Source: Candidatus Adlerbacteria bacterium
GTDB taxonomy: Bacteria > Patescibacteriota > Minisyncoccia > Phycocordibacterales > SBAW01
Reading direction: 5' to 3'
Assembly: GCA_029288895.1 (NCBI GenBank)
Contig: JARIGK010000004.1
Location: 141,621 to 175,865 of the forward strand
DNA: 34,245 nt
In this document: positions 6,202 to 14,324 of the stretch, piece by piece
How the letters are laid out: the number at the start of each line of letters is the position of its first letter
Numbering within the stretch: position 1 is the stretch's first letter
Program-made: the position numbers and the translations under genes
The notes under the pieces: generated by a model
What the model saw: only the letters and a program-made list of their open reading frames with translations
What the model was told of the DNA's origin: nothing
The model's database searches: none

Positions 6202-6573
6202 TGGAGATGCCGGGAGTCGAACCCGGGTGCATTGCAAATTCTTAAAGTTTTCTACCAGGCATAGACCGCTTTCAGTTCTCGTCCATCCGCATCAAAAGCG
6301 GACAAAAGCGCGGATGGATAAAGCTCATATCTTAGTCCCGACGATGAGCTCACGTCGGGAAGCAACCCGAGTATATAACACTTTGACCTTCCTTACGGGT
6401 GCGGGAAGGGAAGCGACACGTTAGGCCTTAGCGTAGGCGAACGCGAAATCATTCGCCGAGAAATACGGCGATGCAACTGTTTTTGCAGTTATGGTTTGGA
6501 GCAGTTTTAAGAAGTACTCCAGTTCTGCATGGCAACTAGAAGAGTGGTTGCAGTGTCTAGGCCTGTCATCCCC
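6202..6573 (-). ncRNA. ssrA: tmRNA (SsrA)
   Basis: The ends form the tRNA-like acceptor stem: 5' GGGGATG near 6573 pairs with 3' CATCTCC near 6203. The 3' part has a T-arm (CCGGG-TTCGACT-CCCGG), so this is a one-piece tmRNA of about 372 nt; CCA is not encoded. The predicted tag frame resumes at GCA (6486-6484) and ends at TAA (6423-6421), giving about 21 residues with the ending NDFAFAYAKA. This differs from the common -ALAA end. GC-rich hairpins between the tag and the tRNA-like end fit the usual pseudoknots. It rescues stalled ribosomes together with SmpB, encoded 54 bp upstream on the same strand. The exact resume codon is inferred. Confidence 0.9.
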
Positions 6574-6627
6574 ACAAAGTTCGCGACGCTACCCGTGCTT
6601 TGTGCAAATTATTGGCCTCTCACTGTG

Positions 6628-7071
6628 CTATTGATTTTTCAATGTGCGCTCTATGTCTCGCTTGCTGTCCCTTTCTTTTAAGACGGCGCGCTTGTCGAAT
6701 GCTTTCCGACCGCGGACTGCAGCGACCTTTACCTTGAGCTTGCTGCCTTTATTATACACCGAAAGTGGCACAATTGTCAACCCCTTTTGGCCCTCGTAGG
6801 CAGCCAATGTTGCCAATTCCTTTTTGGTGAGCAAGAGTTTGCGCGTACGCTCAGGGTCGTACTCCTTGGGTGTGTTTGCCGCCTGGAACGGCGGTATCTG
6901 CATGCCCACAATATAGGCCTCGCCTGCGCGGACAATGACATGGCTACCCTCGAGCTTGCCCAGTTTTCCGCGCAGTGCCTTTACCTCATGGCCGAGCAAT
7001 TCCAAGCCCGCCTCGAACTCCTCGAGGATCTCATAGTTGAGCCGTGCTTTCTTGTGCTCAAGCAAGTTCAC
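6628..7071 (-). CDS. smpB: SsrA-binding protein SmpB
   Basis: A 147-residue protein matching SmpB: N-terminal HKKARLNYEILEEFEAGLEL, GHEVKALRGKLGKLEGSHV, IPPFQAANTPKEYDPERTRKLLL, and the basic C-terminal tail (RGRKAFDKRAVLKERDSKRD) that becomes helical in the mRNA channel. It delivers alanyl-tmRNA to stalled ribosomes. It starts with GTG at 7071; TATGAT on the minus strand (7083-7078) lies six bases upstream and no Shine-Dalgarno is present, so the message is probably leaderless. The tmRNA gene follows on the same strand, as in many bacteria, and ftsH diverges from the other side. Confidence 0.95.
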   Translation of the reverse strand: MNLLEHKKARLNYEILEEFEAGLELLGHEVKALRGKLGKLEGSHVIVRAGEAYIVGMQIPPFQAANTPKEYDPERTRKLLLTKKELATLAAYEGQKGLTIVPLSVYNKGSKLKVKVAAVRGRKAFDKRAVLKERDSKRDIERTLKNQ

Positions 7072-7138
7072 GCCCGCATCATACCATTTTTTGTCATACT
7101 ATTTATATGTCTATTGATAAGTGATACTATTGATATAA

Positions 7139-9082
7139 ATGCCAGAAAAAAATAAAAACAACGGTAAGAAGCGCCGCGGCAAGGTCCAAATGCCGAAGCT
7201 TCCAAAGAACTCGTTCTGGGTCAACTTGGCAACGAGCGTGCTCGCGCTCCTTCTTATTACCAGCGCGTACACGTACTTCACCACGAGCTCAAGCTCGGCA
7301 CCTGCGGTGATCCCGATTTCGCAGTTAGCCACTGACGTACAAGCAGGGAATGTTTCGTCCATCATTGTGAGCGGTGATGACTTGAAGATCACCTACGCCG
7401 ACAAAACAAAAAAGATTTCTAAGAAAGAGCCCGATACGGCGCTGACACAGACACTTTCCAACTACGGCGTTGCGAAGGAGTCGCTCGACAAAGTCACTAT
7501 CGATATCGAACGCGAAAGCAGCTGGCAGTACTGGCTTGGGCTTCTGGGCCCGTTCATCGCGCCGCTTCTGTTGATTGCGTTCTTCGTGTGGTACCTCTCG
7601 CGCCAAGTAAAAGGTGCGGGCATGCAGGCGTTCTCATTTGGGCAGAGCAAACATCGTGTCATCGACCCTAACGACAAAGCACAGAAGGTGACCTTTAAAG
7701 ATGTTGCAGGCGCTAAAGAAGCAAAGATCGAGCTTTTGGAAATCGTCGACTTCTTGAAGAATCCGAAAAAATTCTTGGACATTGGTGCGCGCATCCCGAA
7801 AGGCATCTTGCTCATGGGCCCTGCTGGTACGGGCAAAACAATGTTGGCCCGCGCAGTGGCGGGGGAGGCGGGCGTACCGTTCTACACCATCTCGGGTTCT
7901 GAATTCGTCGAAATGTTCGTCGGTGTGGGTGCTAGCCGCGTGCGCGACCTCTTCCACATGGCAAAGCATTCGGCGCCGGCAATTATCTTCGTCGACGAAA
8001 TCGATGCTGTGGGCCGCGTCCGCGGTACGGGTGTTGGCGGCGGCAATGACGAACGCGAGCAAACCTTAAACCAGATCTTGGTTGAAATGGACGGCTTCGA
8101 GCCAAACGAAAAAGTGATTGTGATGGCAGCAACCAACCGCCCCGATGTCTTGGACCCGGCGCTTGTGCGCCCGGGCCGCTTCGACCGCCGCGTCACCATC
8201 GACCTGCCAGACCGCCAAGATAGAAATGAAATCTTGCACATCCACGCACGCAAAAAGCCGCTCGCCGAAGATGTAAATATGGAAGTCATTGCAGAACGCA
8301 CTCCAGGCTTTTCGGGTGCCGACTTGGCAAACCTCATGAACGAAGGCGCCATCTTGGCTGCGCGCGAAGGCCGCAAGACGGTTGCGCAGTTTGATTTGAT
8401 CCGCTCGATTGAAAAAGTGATGCTTGGCCCTGAGCGCAAATCACACGTCATGAATGCGAAGGAAAAAGAAATCACCGCCTACCACGAGGCAGGCCACGCT
8501 ATCGTCGCATCGCTCTTGCCGCACGCAGACCCGGTGCACAAAATCTCGATCATTTCTCGCGGCCGCGCAGCGGGCTATACACTGAAGCTTCCGTTTGAAG
8601 ACAAGCGCATGCAGGGCAAGAAAGAATTCTTGGATGATATTGCGATGTCACTCGGCGGCTACGTTGCCGAGCTTTCTGTCTTTGGCGACGTTACTACGGG
8701 CCCGTCGAACGACCTCCAGGTGTCATCGGCGCTTGCACGCGACATGGTTACCAAGTTTGGTATGTCAGAAAAGATCGGTACCGTGGCACTTGAAAGTGGC
8801 GACGGCCGTGCATTGTTTGGCTCGGGCGTTAATGGCAAAGAGTATTCAGAAAAAGTCTCGAGCGAGATCGATGGGGAAGTAAAACGCATCATGGCCGAGG
8901 CGTACGAAAAGGCAGAGAAAATCATCACCGAGCACCGCAAGCTGCTTGATGCAATTGCGCACCGCCTTGTAGAAGTCGAAACCCTCGAGCGCGAAGAGTT
9001 CGAAGGTATCCTCATCGCCCACGGCGTCCAGCCAAAAAAGAAACAAGAAATCGACCCGAAACCAGTTACGGTCAACTTCTAA
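7139..9082 (+). CDS. ftsH: ATP-dependent zinc metalloprotease FtsH
   Basis: A 647-residue membrane protease of full family length. It has a basic N-terminus, a first membrane helix near residues 26-47, a small extracytoplasmic domain, and a second helix near 131-153. The AAA domain has Walker A GPAGTGKT (about 227-234), Walker B IIFVDEID, and the second region of homology ending in RPGRFDRR. The zinc protease site HEAGH is at residues 449-453, followed by the peptidase domain. It degrades membrane and tagged proteins and is one plausible protease for tmRNA-tagged products. The start has no Shine-Dalgarno; GATACT at 7123-7128 lies ten bases before ATG. It is divergent from smpB and ends in an intrinsic terminator. 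Confidence 0.97.
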   Translation: MPEKNKNNGKKRRGKVQMPKLPKNSFWVNLATSVLALLLITSAYTYFTTSSSSAPAVIPISQLATDVQAGNVSSIIVSGDDLKITYADKTKKISKKEPDTALTQTLSNYGVAKESLDKVTIDIERESSWQYWLGLLGPFIAPLLLIAFFVWYLSRQVKGAGMQAFSFGQSKHRVIDPNDKAQKVTFKDVAGAKEAKIELLEIVDFLKNPKKFLDIGARIPKGILLMGPAGTGKTMLARAVAGEAGVPFYTISGSEFVEMFVGVGASRVRDLFHMAKHSAPAIIFVDEIDAVGRVRGTGVGGGNDEREQTLNQILVEMDGFEPNEKVIVMAATNRPDVLDPALVRPGRFDRRVTIDLPDRQDRNEILHIHARKKPLAEDVNMEVIAERTPGFSGADLANLMNEGAILAAREGRKTVAQFDLIRSIEKVMLGPERKSHVMNAKEKEITAYHEAGHAIVASLLPHADPVHKISIISRGRAAGYTLKLPFEDKRMQGKKEFLDDIAMSLGGYVAELSVFGDVTTGPSNDLQVSSALARDMVTKFGMSEKIGTVALESGDGRALFGSGVNGKEYSEKVSSEIDGEVKRIMAEAYEKAEKIITEHRKLLDAIAHRLVEVETLEREEFEGILIAHGVQPKKKQEIDPKPVTVNF

Positions 9083-9089
9083 GAAAAAG

Positions 9090-9120
9090 AAAAACGCCAT
9101 CCGAAAGGATGGTGTTTTTC
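9090..9120 (+). terminator. Intrinsic terminator after ftsH
   Basis: ACGCCATCC, GAAA loop, GGATGGTGT, followed by TTTTTC. Confidence 0.8.
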
Positions 9121-9121
9121 T

Positions 9122-9196
9122 TGGTGGGCGCGGCAGGGATCGAACCTGCGACCGGCCGTGTATAAGACGGCTGCTCTACCACTGAGCTACGCGCCC
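9122..9196 (-). tRNA. tRNA-Ile, anticodon UAU
   Basis: Complete cloverleaf: acceptor GGGCGCG/CGCGCCC, D-arm GCTC/GAGC, anticodon stem GCCGT/ACGGC with loop CTTATAC, T-arm GCAGG/CCTGC, encoded CCA. Positions 34-36 read TAT (9164-9162), decoding AUA, with A37 as expected for Ile. Bacteria normally read AUA with a CAU tRNA modified by TilS, so a UAU isoacceptor is notable. It lies 24 bp downstream of recG on the same strand and may be co-transcribed. Confidence 0.85.
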
Positions 9197-9220
9197 GATG
9201 GAGTGACTATATCGTAGAAA

Positions 9221-11455
9221 CTACTCGAAATGAAGTTTCTGCGCGCGGGCGAAGATGGCGTGTTGGAGGAGGGGGTATTTTTGTAAGTGTTCGTCTCGTT
9301 TGATAAGGGAAAGCGCTTCGGTGCGTGCGGCTTCGACCAATTTCAAATTTTTGAGTGCTTCCATGCCGATGTCAGAGATGCCCCATTGTTTGCGGCCCGA
9401 CAGTTCTCCGGGCCCGCGCTGCATCAAATCTTGCTCGGCCAATTCAAACCCATTCTTTGCAGTGACAAGTGCTTTCAATCGCGCCAAGGTTGCCTCGCCA
9501 CGGCTTTCGGGGCACACAAAGCAGTAGGCTTGATGGTTCGATCGCACGACACGCCCGCGCAGCTGGTGCAATTGCGAAAGGCCAAAGCGCTCAGCACCTT
9601 CTATTAGTATCATCGTCGCATTGGGGACGTTGACGCCCACTTCGACAACCGATGTTGCAACCAAAATATCAATCTCGTGCGCGGCAAAGCGCTTCATGAC
9701 ATCATCTTTTTCTTTTGGCGTCATTTTGCTGTGCAAGATGTCTATCGTGTAGTCGGGGAAGACATCTTTCTTCAGCCGCTTAGCCTCTGCGGTCACAGAC
9801 TTGGCCTGGAGGGCGAATGCCTTCTCTGGGTCGGGCTCGTCGATGCGCGGGCAAATAATGTACGCTTGGCGGCCTGCCTCAAGCTCGCCTCGCATATGGT
9901 TGTATGCAGCGGGGCGGCCATCTGGTTTTACAATTTCAGTAATCACGCGTTTGCGGCCTGCGGGCATCTCATCGAGCAGCGTTAAATCCAAGTCGCCATA
10001 GAGCGTGAGCGCAAGTGTGCGAGGGATTGGCGTTGCAGTCATTGAAAGCAAGTGGGGGATGCGCGCTTCTTTTTGTGCCAATTTCTGCCGTTGCGCGGTG
10101 CCGAAGCGATGCTGCTCGTCTATTACGACAAGCGCCAAGTGTTTAAACTTCACTGATTTTTGAATCAACGCGTGCGTACCGATGAGTACCGGGATCTCGC
10201 CGTTGGCGACCCACTTCAACAGCTGCGTGCGCGAGATAGTAGTGGATTTGCCGCGGCCAATTTTGGATGGGAATTTGTAGCAGCCGCTTCCCGTGATAAG
10301 TCCAATGTTAATAGGGAAGGTCTCGAAATATTTAATAAATGATTCAAAGTGCTGCTTGGCCAAAATTTCTGTCGGTGCCATGTAGGCCACTTGGAGCGTG
10401 CCAAAGGTTTGATTCTTGGGGCGCGTGCGTACCGCCGCATACGCCGCAGTTGCTGCCACCGCTGTCTTGCCCGAACCGACGTCGCCTTCGAGCAGGCGCG
10501 ACATCGGGCGGCCGCCTCGCATGTCGTGCAAAATACTTTCGATTGCCGCGCGCTGCGCTTTTGTGGCATCGAAGGGGAAGCTCGAAATAAATCCGTCGAC
10601 TGCGTCTTGTGGAGCATCGACGGGGAAGCCGTGTTCGTGCGATTGCTTGGCACGCTCGAGGCCGCGTTCAAGCTGGATCAAAAATACTTCTTCAAACGCA
10701 AAGCGTTTTTTTGCGGCCTCGTAGTCTTTTAATTTTTCGGGCGTGTGGATCCAGACAAGCGACGTTGGAAGTGAGGGGAGGTTGTAGCGCTTTAAAATTT
10801 CAGCAGAGATAGGGTCTTCGACACTTTCAACGGCGCCGCCTGCGACAACTTTTTTAATCGCGTGCCGAAACCAGAGCGACGAAATACCCTGTGTTTCTGG
10901 ATAAATTGCAAAGAAGTCAGTGCCAGCTGCTGATTCTGGGTACGCAGATTTCTTGCTAGAAATCTGCTCAGTCCTCGCGCCGTCGCGCTGCGGAGCCCCT
11001 CCATCAGCACTGGCACTTTCAGAACGTTCGAACAACGTCGCCTCGGCGGCAGAAACTTTTTCGAGCTGCGGGTTGGCGATGTAGAGTTTTTCGCCAGAGC
11101 CTGTAACTTTGCCTGTCGCTTTTACCGTCGTGCCGTCTTTGTACATCTTGGCGATGTAGGGCTGGTTAAACCACATCAACTTTACGCGGCCGCTTTGGTC
11201 GCGCAAATAGCCTTGCGACATTGGCACGCGGCTCTTCCAACTTTTTTTCGTCTCGAGCTTTTCGAGCGTGCCAAGCAGCGTGACGTTGGCCCCCAATTCG
11301 AGCCCGCCCGCGGACGCATCTGCGCCAGCATGCTCAAATCTTGAAGGGAAGTGGTAGAGCAAGTCGCGCACGGTTTCGATACCTAAATGCTTGAGTGCAC
11401 GCTTCTGCACATCAGTGAGCCGGAAGTGGTCGGAAATGGGGTCGCTTTGGCGCAT
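9221..11455 (-). CDS. recG: ATP-dependent DNA helicase RecG
   Basis: A 744-residue protein. The N-terminal wedge/OB domain begins with the helix-hairpin 'ALKHLGIETVRDLLYHFPSRFE' region. Helicase motifs are Walker A GDVGSGKT (about residue 322), DEQH, TATPIPRTLA, and the C-terminal GVNVPNAT and HQLRGRVVR (about residue 630) motifs plus the RecG-specific end. RecG rescues stalled replication forks and branch-migrates Holliday junctions. It is about 50 residues longer than E. coli RecG; low-complexity inserts near residues 145-180 (SESASADGGAPQRDGA) and after 'LITGSGCYKF' explain this. The ATG at 11455 has no Shine-Dalgarno; TATCAT lies eight bases upstream and overlaps the malic-enzyme promoter on the other strand. 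Confidence 0.95.
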   Translation of the reverse strand: MRQSDPISDHFRLTDVQKRALKHLGIETVRDLLYHFPSRFEHAGADASAGGLELGANVTLLGTLEKLETKKSWKSRVPMSQGYLRDQSGRVKLMWFNQPYIAKMYKDGTTVKATGKVTGSGEKLYIANPQLEKVSAAEATLFERSESASADGGAPQRDGARTEQISSKKSAYPESAAGTDFFAIYPETQGISSLWFRHAIKKVVAGGAVESVEDPISAEILKRYNLPSLPTSLVWIHTPEKLKDYEAAKKRFAFEEVFLIQLERGLERAKQSHEHGFPVDAPQDAVDGFISSFPFDATKAQRAAIESILHDMRGGRPMSRLLEGDVGSGKTAVAATAAYAAVRTRPKNQTFGTLQVAYMAPTEILAKQHFESFIKYFETFPINIGLITGSGCYKFPSKIGRGKSTTISRTQLLKWVANGEIPVLIGTHALIQKSVKFKHLALVVIDEQHRFGTAQRQKLAQKEARIPHLLSMTATPIPRTLALTLYGDLDLTLLDEMPAGRKRVITEIVKPDGRPAAYNHMRGELEAGRQAYIICPRIDEPDPEKAFALQAKSVTAEAKRLKKDVFPDYTIDILHSKMTPKEKDDVMKRFAAHEIDILVATSVVEVGVNVPNATMILIEGAERFGLSQLHQLRGRVVRSNHQAYCFVCPESRGEATLARLKALVTAKNGFELAEQDLMQRGPGELSGRKQWGISDIGMEALKNLKLVEAARTEALSLIKRDEHLQKYPLLQHAIFARAQKLHFE

Positions 11456-11463
11456 GTGCCATC

Positions 11464-11473
11464 ATGATACACT
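11464..11473. promoter_or_regulatory. Overlapping divergent -10 elements (recG / malic enzyme)
   Basis: TATCAT on the minus strand (11469-11464) and TACACT on the plus strand (11468-11473) overlap. Each lies eight bases before a start codon in a 26-bp intergenic gap. The palindrome ATCATGAT (11461-11468) is centred next to them. Confidence 0.5.
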
Positions 11474-11481
11474 GTGCCGAT

Positions 11482-12624
11482 ATGAAGAAAAACGACACTG
11501 CCAAAAAGGCGCTTGCATTGCATAAAAAGATGGGTGGAAAGATCCGCATTACCCCCGCGATGCCTATCAAAAGCCGTGCCGATATGTCTCTCCAATACAC
11601 GCCTGGCGTGGCGGCAGTCTCCACTGCAGTCGCCAAAAACAACAAGCTCGCCCGCGATTACACTATTAAAGGAAAGATGATCGCCGTGATTTCCGACGGC
11701 TCGGCAGTGCTTGGCCTTGGCAATATCGGGGCGCTGGGCGCGCTCCCCGTGATGGAAGGGAAGGCTGCATTGTTTAAAGCATTTGCAAACGTCGACGCAT
11801 TCCCCATTGTGCTCGATACACAAAATGTTGATGAGATTGTTGAGACTATTATCCGCATCGCACCGGCGTTTGGCGGCATCAACTTGGAAGATTTTGCTGC
11901 GCCCAATTGTTTTGAAATAGAAGAGCGCGTAAAAGCAGCGCTCGACATCCCTGTGATGCACGACGACCAGCACGGCACGGCGATCGCTGTCTTAGCTGCA
12001 CTTATTAACGCAGCACACGTCGTCAAAAAAGATTTTAAAAAATTAAAAGTGGTGGTTGCGGGTGCGGGTGCTGCGGGCACAGCCGTTACTAAACTGTTGC
12101 TGAAAGCTGGAGTCAAAGATGTGATTGTGCTTGATAGAAAGGGCACACTTTCGAAAACCCGCGCCGACCTTTCGGGCCACAAACAAGCGTTGGCAGAGAT
12201 AACAAACCCGCGCGGCATTGACGGCACATTGCAAGACGCATTGCGCGGCGCAGATGCGGTGCTTGGCGTTTCAGGCCCCGGCCTTATGAAAGCAGCAGAT
12301 GTGCAGTTGATGGCACAGAAGGCAATTGTCTTTGCGATGGCAAACCCGACGCCCGAAATCATGCCAGAAGAGGCAAAGAAGGGGGGCGCTGCAGTCATCG
12401 GCACCGGCCGCAGCGACTACCCAAACCAAATCAACAACTCACTCGTCTTCCCGGGCATCTTCCGCGGCGCACTCGACAATAAGGTTAAGAAAATTACTGA
12501 TGAGATGAAACTCAAAGCGGCAAAAAATTTGGCAGCGCTCGTGAAAAAACCTACTGCAGAGAAGATTGTGCCGGGGCCATTTGACCGCGGTGTGGTTGAA
12601 GCAGTTGCAAAAGCCGTGCGGTAG
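11482..12624 (+). CDS. NAD(P)-dependent malic enzyme
   Basis: A 380-residue protein of the short bacterial malic-enzyme class, without the phosphotransacetylase extension. It shows SLQYTPGVAAVS, VISDGSAVLGLGNIGALGALPVMEGKA, the metal/substrate block GGINLEDFAAPNCFEIE, PVMHDDQHGTAIAVLAAL, and the nucleotide-binding GAGAAGTAVTKLL. It oxidatively decarboxylates malate to pyruvate; with the PEP-synthase-like protein in the same window it could feed a minimal C3/C4 pathway. I choose ATG 11482 (MKKNDTAKK), because TACACT sits eight bases upstream; an in-frame ATG at 11464 falls inside that promoter. No Shine-Dalgarno is seen. Confidence 0.92.
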   Translation: MKKNDTAKKALALHKKMGGKIRITPAMPIKSRADMSLQYTPGVAAVSTAVAKNNKLARDYTIKGKMIAVISDGSAVLGLGNIGALGALPVMEGKAALFKAFANVDAFPIVLDTQNVDEIVETIIRIAPAFGGINLEDFAAPNCFEIEERVKAALDIPVMHDDQHGTAIAVLAALINAAHVVKKDFKKLKVVVAGAGAAGTAVTKLLLKAGVKDVIVLDRKGTLSKTRADLSGHKQALAEITNPRGIDGTLQDALRGADAVLGVSGPGLMKAADVQLMAQKAIVFAMANPTPEIMPEEAKKGGAAVIGTGRSDYPNQINNSLVFPGIFRGALDNKVKKITDEMKLKAAKNLAALVKKPTAEKIVPGPFDRGVVEAVAKAVR

Positions 12625-12646
12625 TGCGACATCATCACTAAATTTC

Positions 12647-12674
12647 GTGACGCTCACTGGCGTGAGAGTAGAGT
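12647..12674 (+). promoter_or_regulatory. Weak promoter-like sequence in the 12625-12777 gap
   Basis: GTGACG, 16 bp, TAGAGT (12669-12674). It shares the -10 of neighbouring SD-led genes but its -35 is poor. It may be a second promoter for the 12778 gene or start a short RNA; the stretch 12690-12708 can form a small hairpin. No coding sequence is convincing in this gap. Confidence 0.25.
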
Positions 12675-12719
12675 AAAAAATGAAGGAAGTGAGAGGGGTT
12701 TCTCTATAGGTAGGTACTC

Positions 12720-12748
12720 TTGCGAAAAGCGCACAGTAGTTGTAGAGT
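12720..12748 (+). promoter_or_regulatory. Putative promoter of the 12778 gene
   Basis: TTGCGA (12720-12725), 17 bp, TAGAGT (12743-12748). The leader would be about 20 nt and contains AGGAGG. Confidence 0.55.
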
Positions 12749-12777
12749 TTTTGCGGAGAAATAGGAGGCTCCTCATC

Positions 12778-13059
12778 ATGAGTACATCGTTTCCGCCGGC
12801 TCAAGCGCCGGTGACCGAAATTGCCTTAACACTGATCACCAGCGCTAAGAATGATGCTGAGCTTGAGCTGGCTCAAAAGGCCATATCCAAAGCTACGCAC
12901 CTGTCGCCCCATGAAAAGCAGAAACTCGTTGGGGCACTTGCAGACAAGCTTGCTGACCTGAACCGCAATCGCGCGCTGCTCAAGGACAGCATTGAGTCTA
13001 TGATTCGCAAGGCTTCAGATTCGCCGCCCGAGCCGGGGCAGGCATCCAAGGCTGCCTGA
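12778..13059 (+). CDS. Unrecognised 93-residue helical protein
   Basis: A small soluble protein beginning MSTSFPPAQAPVTEIALTLI. It is mostly predicted helix, with repeated 'LAQKAISKATHL' and 'LVGALADKLADLNRNRALL' heptad-like patterns that suggest a helical hairpin or coiled coil, and a Pro/Ala-rich tail. No family recognised. The start ATG 12778 follows AGGAGG (12763-12768) by nine bases. Its own promoter and terminator make it a single transcription unit in the SD-led class. Confidence 0.7.
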   Translation: MSTSFPPAQAPVTEIALTLITSAKNDAELELAQKAISKATHLSPHEKQKLVGALADKLADLNRNRALLKDSIESMIRKASDSPPEPGQASKAA

Positions 13060-13068
13060 CATGCCGCC

Positions 13069-13101
13069 AAAACGCCCTCACCGCGAGGGCGTTTTTCTTT
13101 T
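13069..13101 (+). terminator. Intrinsic terminator after the 12778 gene
   Basis: AAAACGCCCTC, ACCGC loop, GAGGGCGTTTT, then TCTTTTT. Confidence 0.9.
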
Positions 13102-13104
13102 TAC

Positions 13105-13132
13105 TTGCACGAGTTTCATTATTTGGTACGGT
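13105..13132 (+). promoter_or_regulatory. Putative promoter of the 13167 gene
   Basis: TTGCAC (13105-13110), 16 bp, TACGGT (13127-13132), starting right after the preceding terminator. Confidence 0.55.
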
Positions 13133-13166
13133 CGAATAGGTTACAACGCTCTTTTTGGAGGCACTA

Positions 13167-13805
13167 ATGACATCAGTCGAAAAGATTCCGAGCGCGTATG
13201 AACTCTTCCAGCGTTTCGCCCCGAAGTTCCGGGAAGTGAAGTGGAAGCCTAGCGGCTTTCTCAAGGAACATGTGGCGGAAAAGAAAGACAGGCACCGGTT
13301 CGGCTTCTTTCCTCAAAACATGAACGGCGTCACGTTCGAGCGGTATCACGGCATTAACATCAGTGCTGCTGGTGCGGACTTGGACTTTCTGTTCAAGTAT
13401 GACGCTAAGAGCAACAAGACTATGTCGGACCAGGTCTTTGATGCGTGCTGGGAGGCCATTCTCAAAGGGCCGTTCAAGGATCGAAGGTTCTTCGCGTTCC
13501 CTGCTAAGGGCCCGTTTGAAACTAGCTTTGAAGGCTGGATTCATGAGGGGCATGCGATGCCGATCGTGTTCTCGCAAGAGGGCGCTACAATCCCTGGCCT
13601 CGACCTGGTGACAACCATGAGGGTCAATGATTGGGGCTTCTTCATCCCGAAGCACACCCCGGAAGGGAAAATCGTCGACGCCGCGGTTCAACTCGAAAAG
13701 GCTGTGCGGCGCAAACGTAAGCTTCGGGAAAAAGAAGAGACGTGGCCGACGCAAGAATCCTGCGAAATCAATCTTCGTGCGGCGCTTACTGCGCTCGCAG
13801 CATGA
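13167..13805 (+). CDS. Unrecognised 212-residue protein
   Basis: A soluble protein starting MTSVEKIPSAYELFQRFAPK. It is rich in aromatic residues (repeated FF, FAFPAKGPFETSFEGW, DWGFFIPKHTPEGK), with a basic Lys/Arg helix near residue 185 (KAVRRKRKLREKEE). No signal peptide or membrane helix; no family recognised. ATG 13167 follows GGAGG by about six bases; an in-frame TTG at 13155 lies over that Shine-Dalgarno and is rejected. Own promoter and perfect terminator hairpin; SD-led single-gene class. Confidence 0.75.
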   Translation: MTSVEKIPSAYELFQRFAPKFREVKWKPSGFLKEHVAEKKDRHRFGFFPQNMNGVTFERYHGINISAAGADLDFLFKYDAKSNKTMSDQVFDACWEAILKGPFKDRRFFAFPAKGPFETSFEGWIHEGHAMPIVFSQEGATIPGLDLVTTMRVNDWGFFIPKHTPEGKIVDAAVQLEKAVRRKRKLREKEETWPTQESCEINLRAALTALAA

Positions 13806-13811
13806 AGATCT

Positions 13812-13846
13812 ATGCCGCTCCCAAGGGAGCGGCATTTTCTTTTTTG
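13812..13846 (+). terminator. Intrinsic terminator after the 13167 gene
   Basis: Perfect 11-bp stem ATGCCGCTCCC/GGGAGCGGCAT followed by TTTCTTTTTT. Confidence 0.9.
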
Positions 13847-13847
13847 T

Positions 13848-13876
13848 AAAAAATAAAAAGAGCCCGTGAGGGCTCT
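13848..13876 (-). terminator. Intrinsic terminator of the 14249 gene
   Basis: Minus-strand hairpin AGAGCCC/GGGCTCT followed by a TTTTTATTTTTT tract, just after the stop codon at 13878. Confidence 0.85.
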
Positions 13877-13877
13877 A

Positions 13878-14249
13878 CTATTTTGTGGCGTTTTTGTAAT
13901 TGTCGGCGAACGCCTCGACGGTAAATGTTCCGTCGGGTTTCGAATAGAAGAGTGCTAAGTACGGCCACGCCGCCTTCATCAGCGGCATATGGCTGTCGGA
14001 CGCTTCTTTCCCAATCTGGACTCGGAAGTCGGTGTCACGGAGCCGTCGCGTGCGGATGATATGGCGCACATGAGTGAAGCGCCCCGCTCCATTTTCGGCG
14101 GTCGCTTCTACCTCCTGGAAGAGGCGGTCCGCAATTTCGCGGCGCTTCATATTTGCTAAGGCGTTCCAGGTCTTGCCAGCCTGTCCGAGCACTTTATTGA
14201 GCCTGAGGTGCGCTTCAATGCGCACGACTTCGTCCATGCAATTGCCCAC
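13878..14249 (-). CDS. Unrecognised 123-residue protein
   Basis: A small soluble protein. An N-terminal helical part (DEVVRIEAHLRLNKVLGQAG, NALANMKRREIADRLFQEVE) is followed by a basic stretch (HVRHIIRTRRLRD) and an aromatic C-terminal part (WPYLALFYSKPDGTF). No family recognised; nucleic-acid binding is possible from the charge but unproven. I take GTG 14249 as the start because AAGGA lies seven to eight bases upstream; ATG 14237 is an alternative. A strong terminator follows. No clear promoter is seen. It is convergent with the 13167 gene. Confidence 0.65.
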   Translation of the reverse strand: MGNCMDEVVRIEAHLRLNKVLGQAGKTWNALANMKRREIADRLFQEVEATAENGAGRFTHVRHIIRTRRLRDTDFRVQIGKEASDSHMPLMKAAWPYLALFYSKPDGTFTVEAFADNYKNATK

Positions 14250-14324
14250 GGCTTCTTCCTTTCATTTCTTGAACTAGATAACCTCAGCGACACTACCACC
14301 AGTGCGGTAAAAATTCCACTGTTG

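Noticed and set aside
6125-6424. Plus-strand frame of 99 codons across the tmRNA.
   Set aside because: It lies antisense to the tmRNA tRNA-like domain and has no ribosome site.
7634-8475. Long minus-strand frames inside ftsH.
   Set aside because: Shadow frames produced by GC-rich codon use in a gene with unambiguous FtsH motifs.
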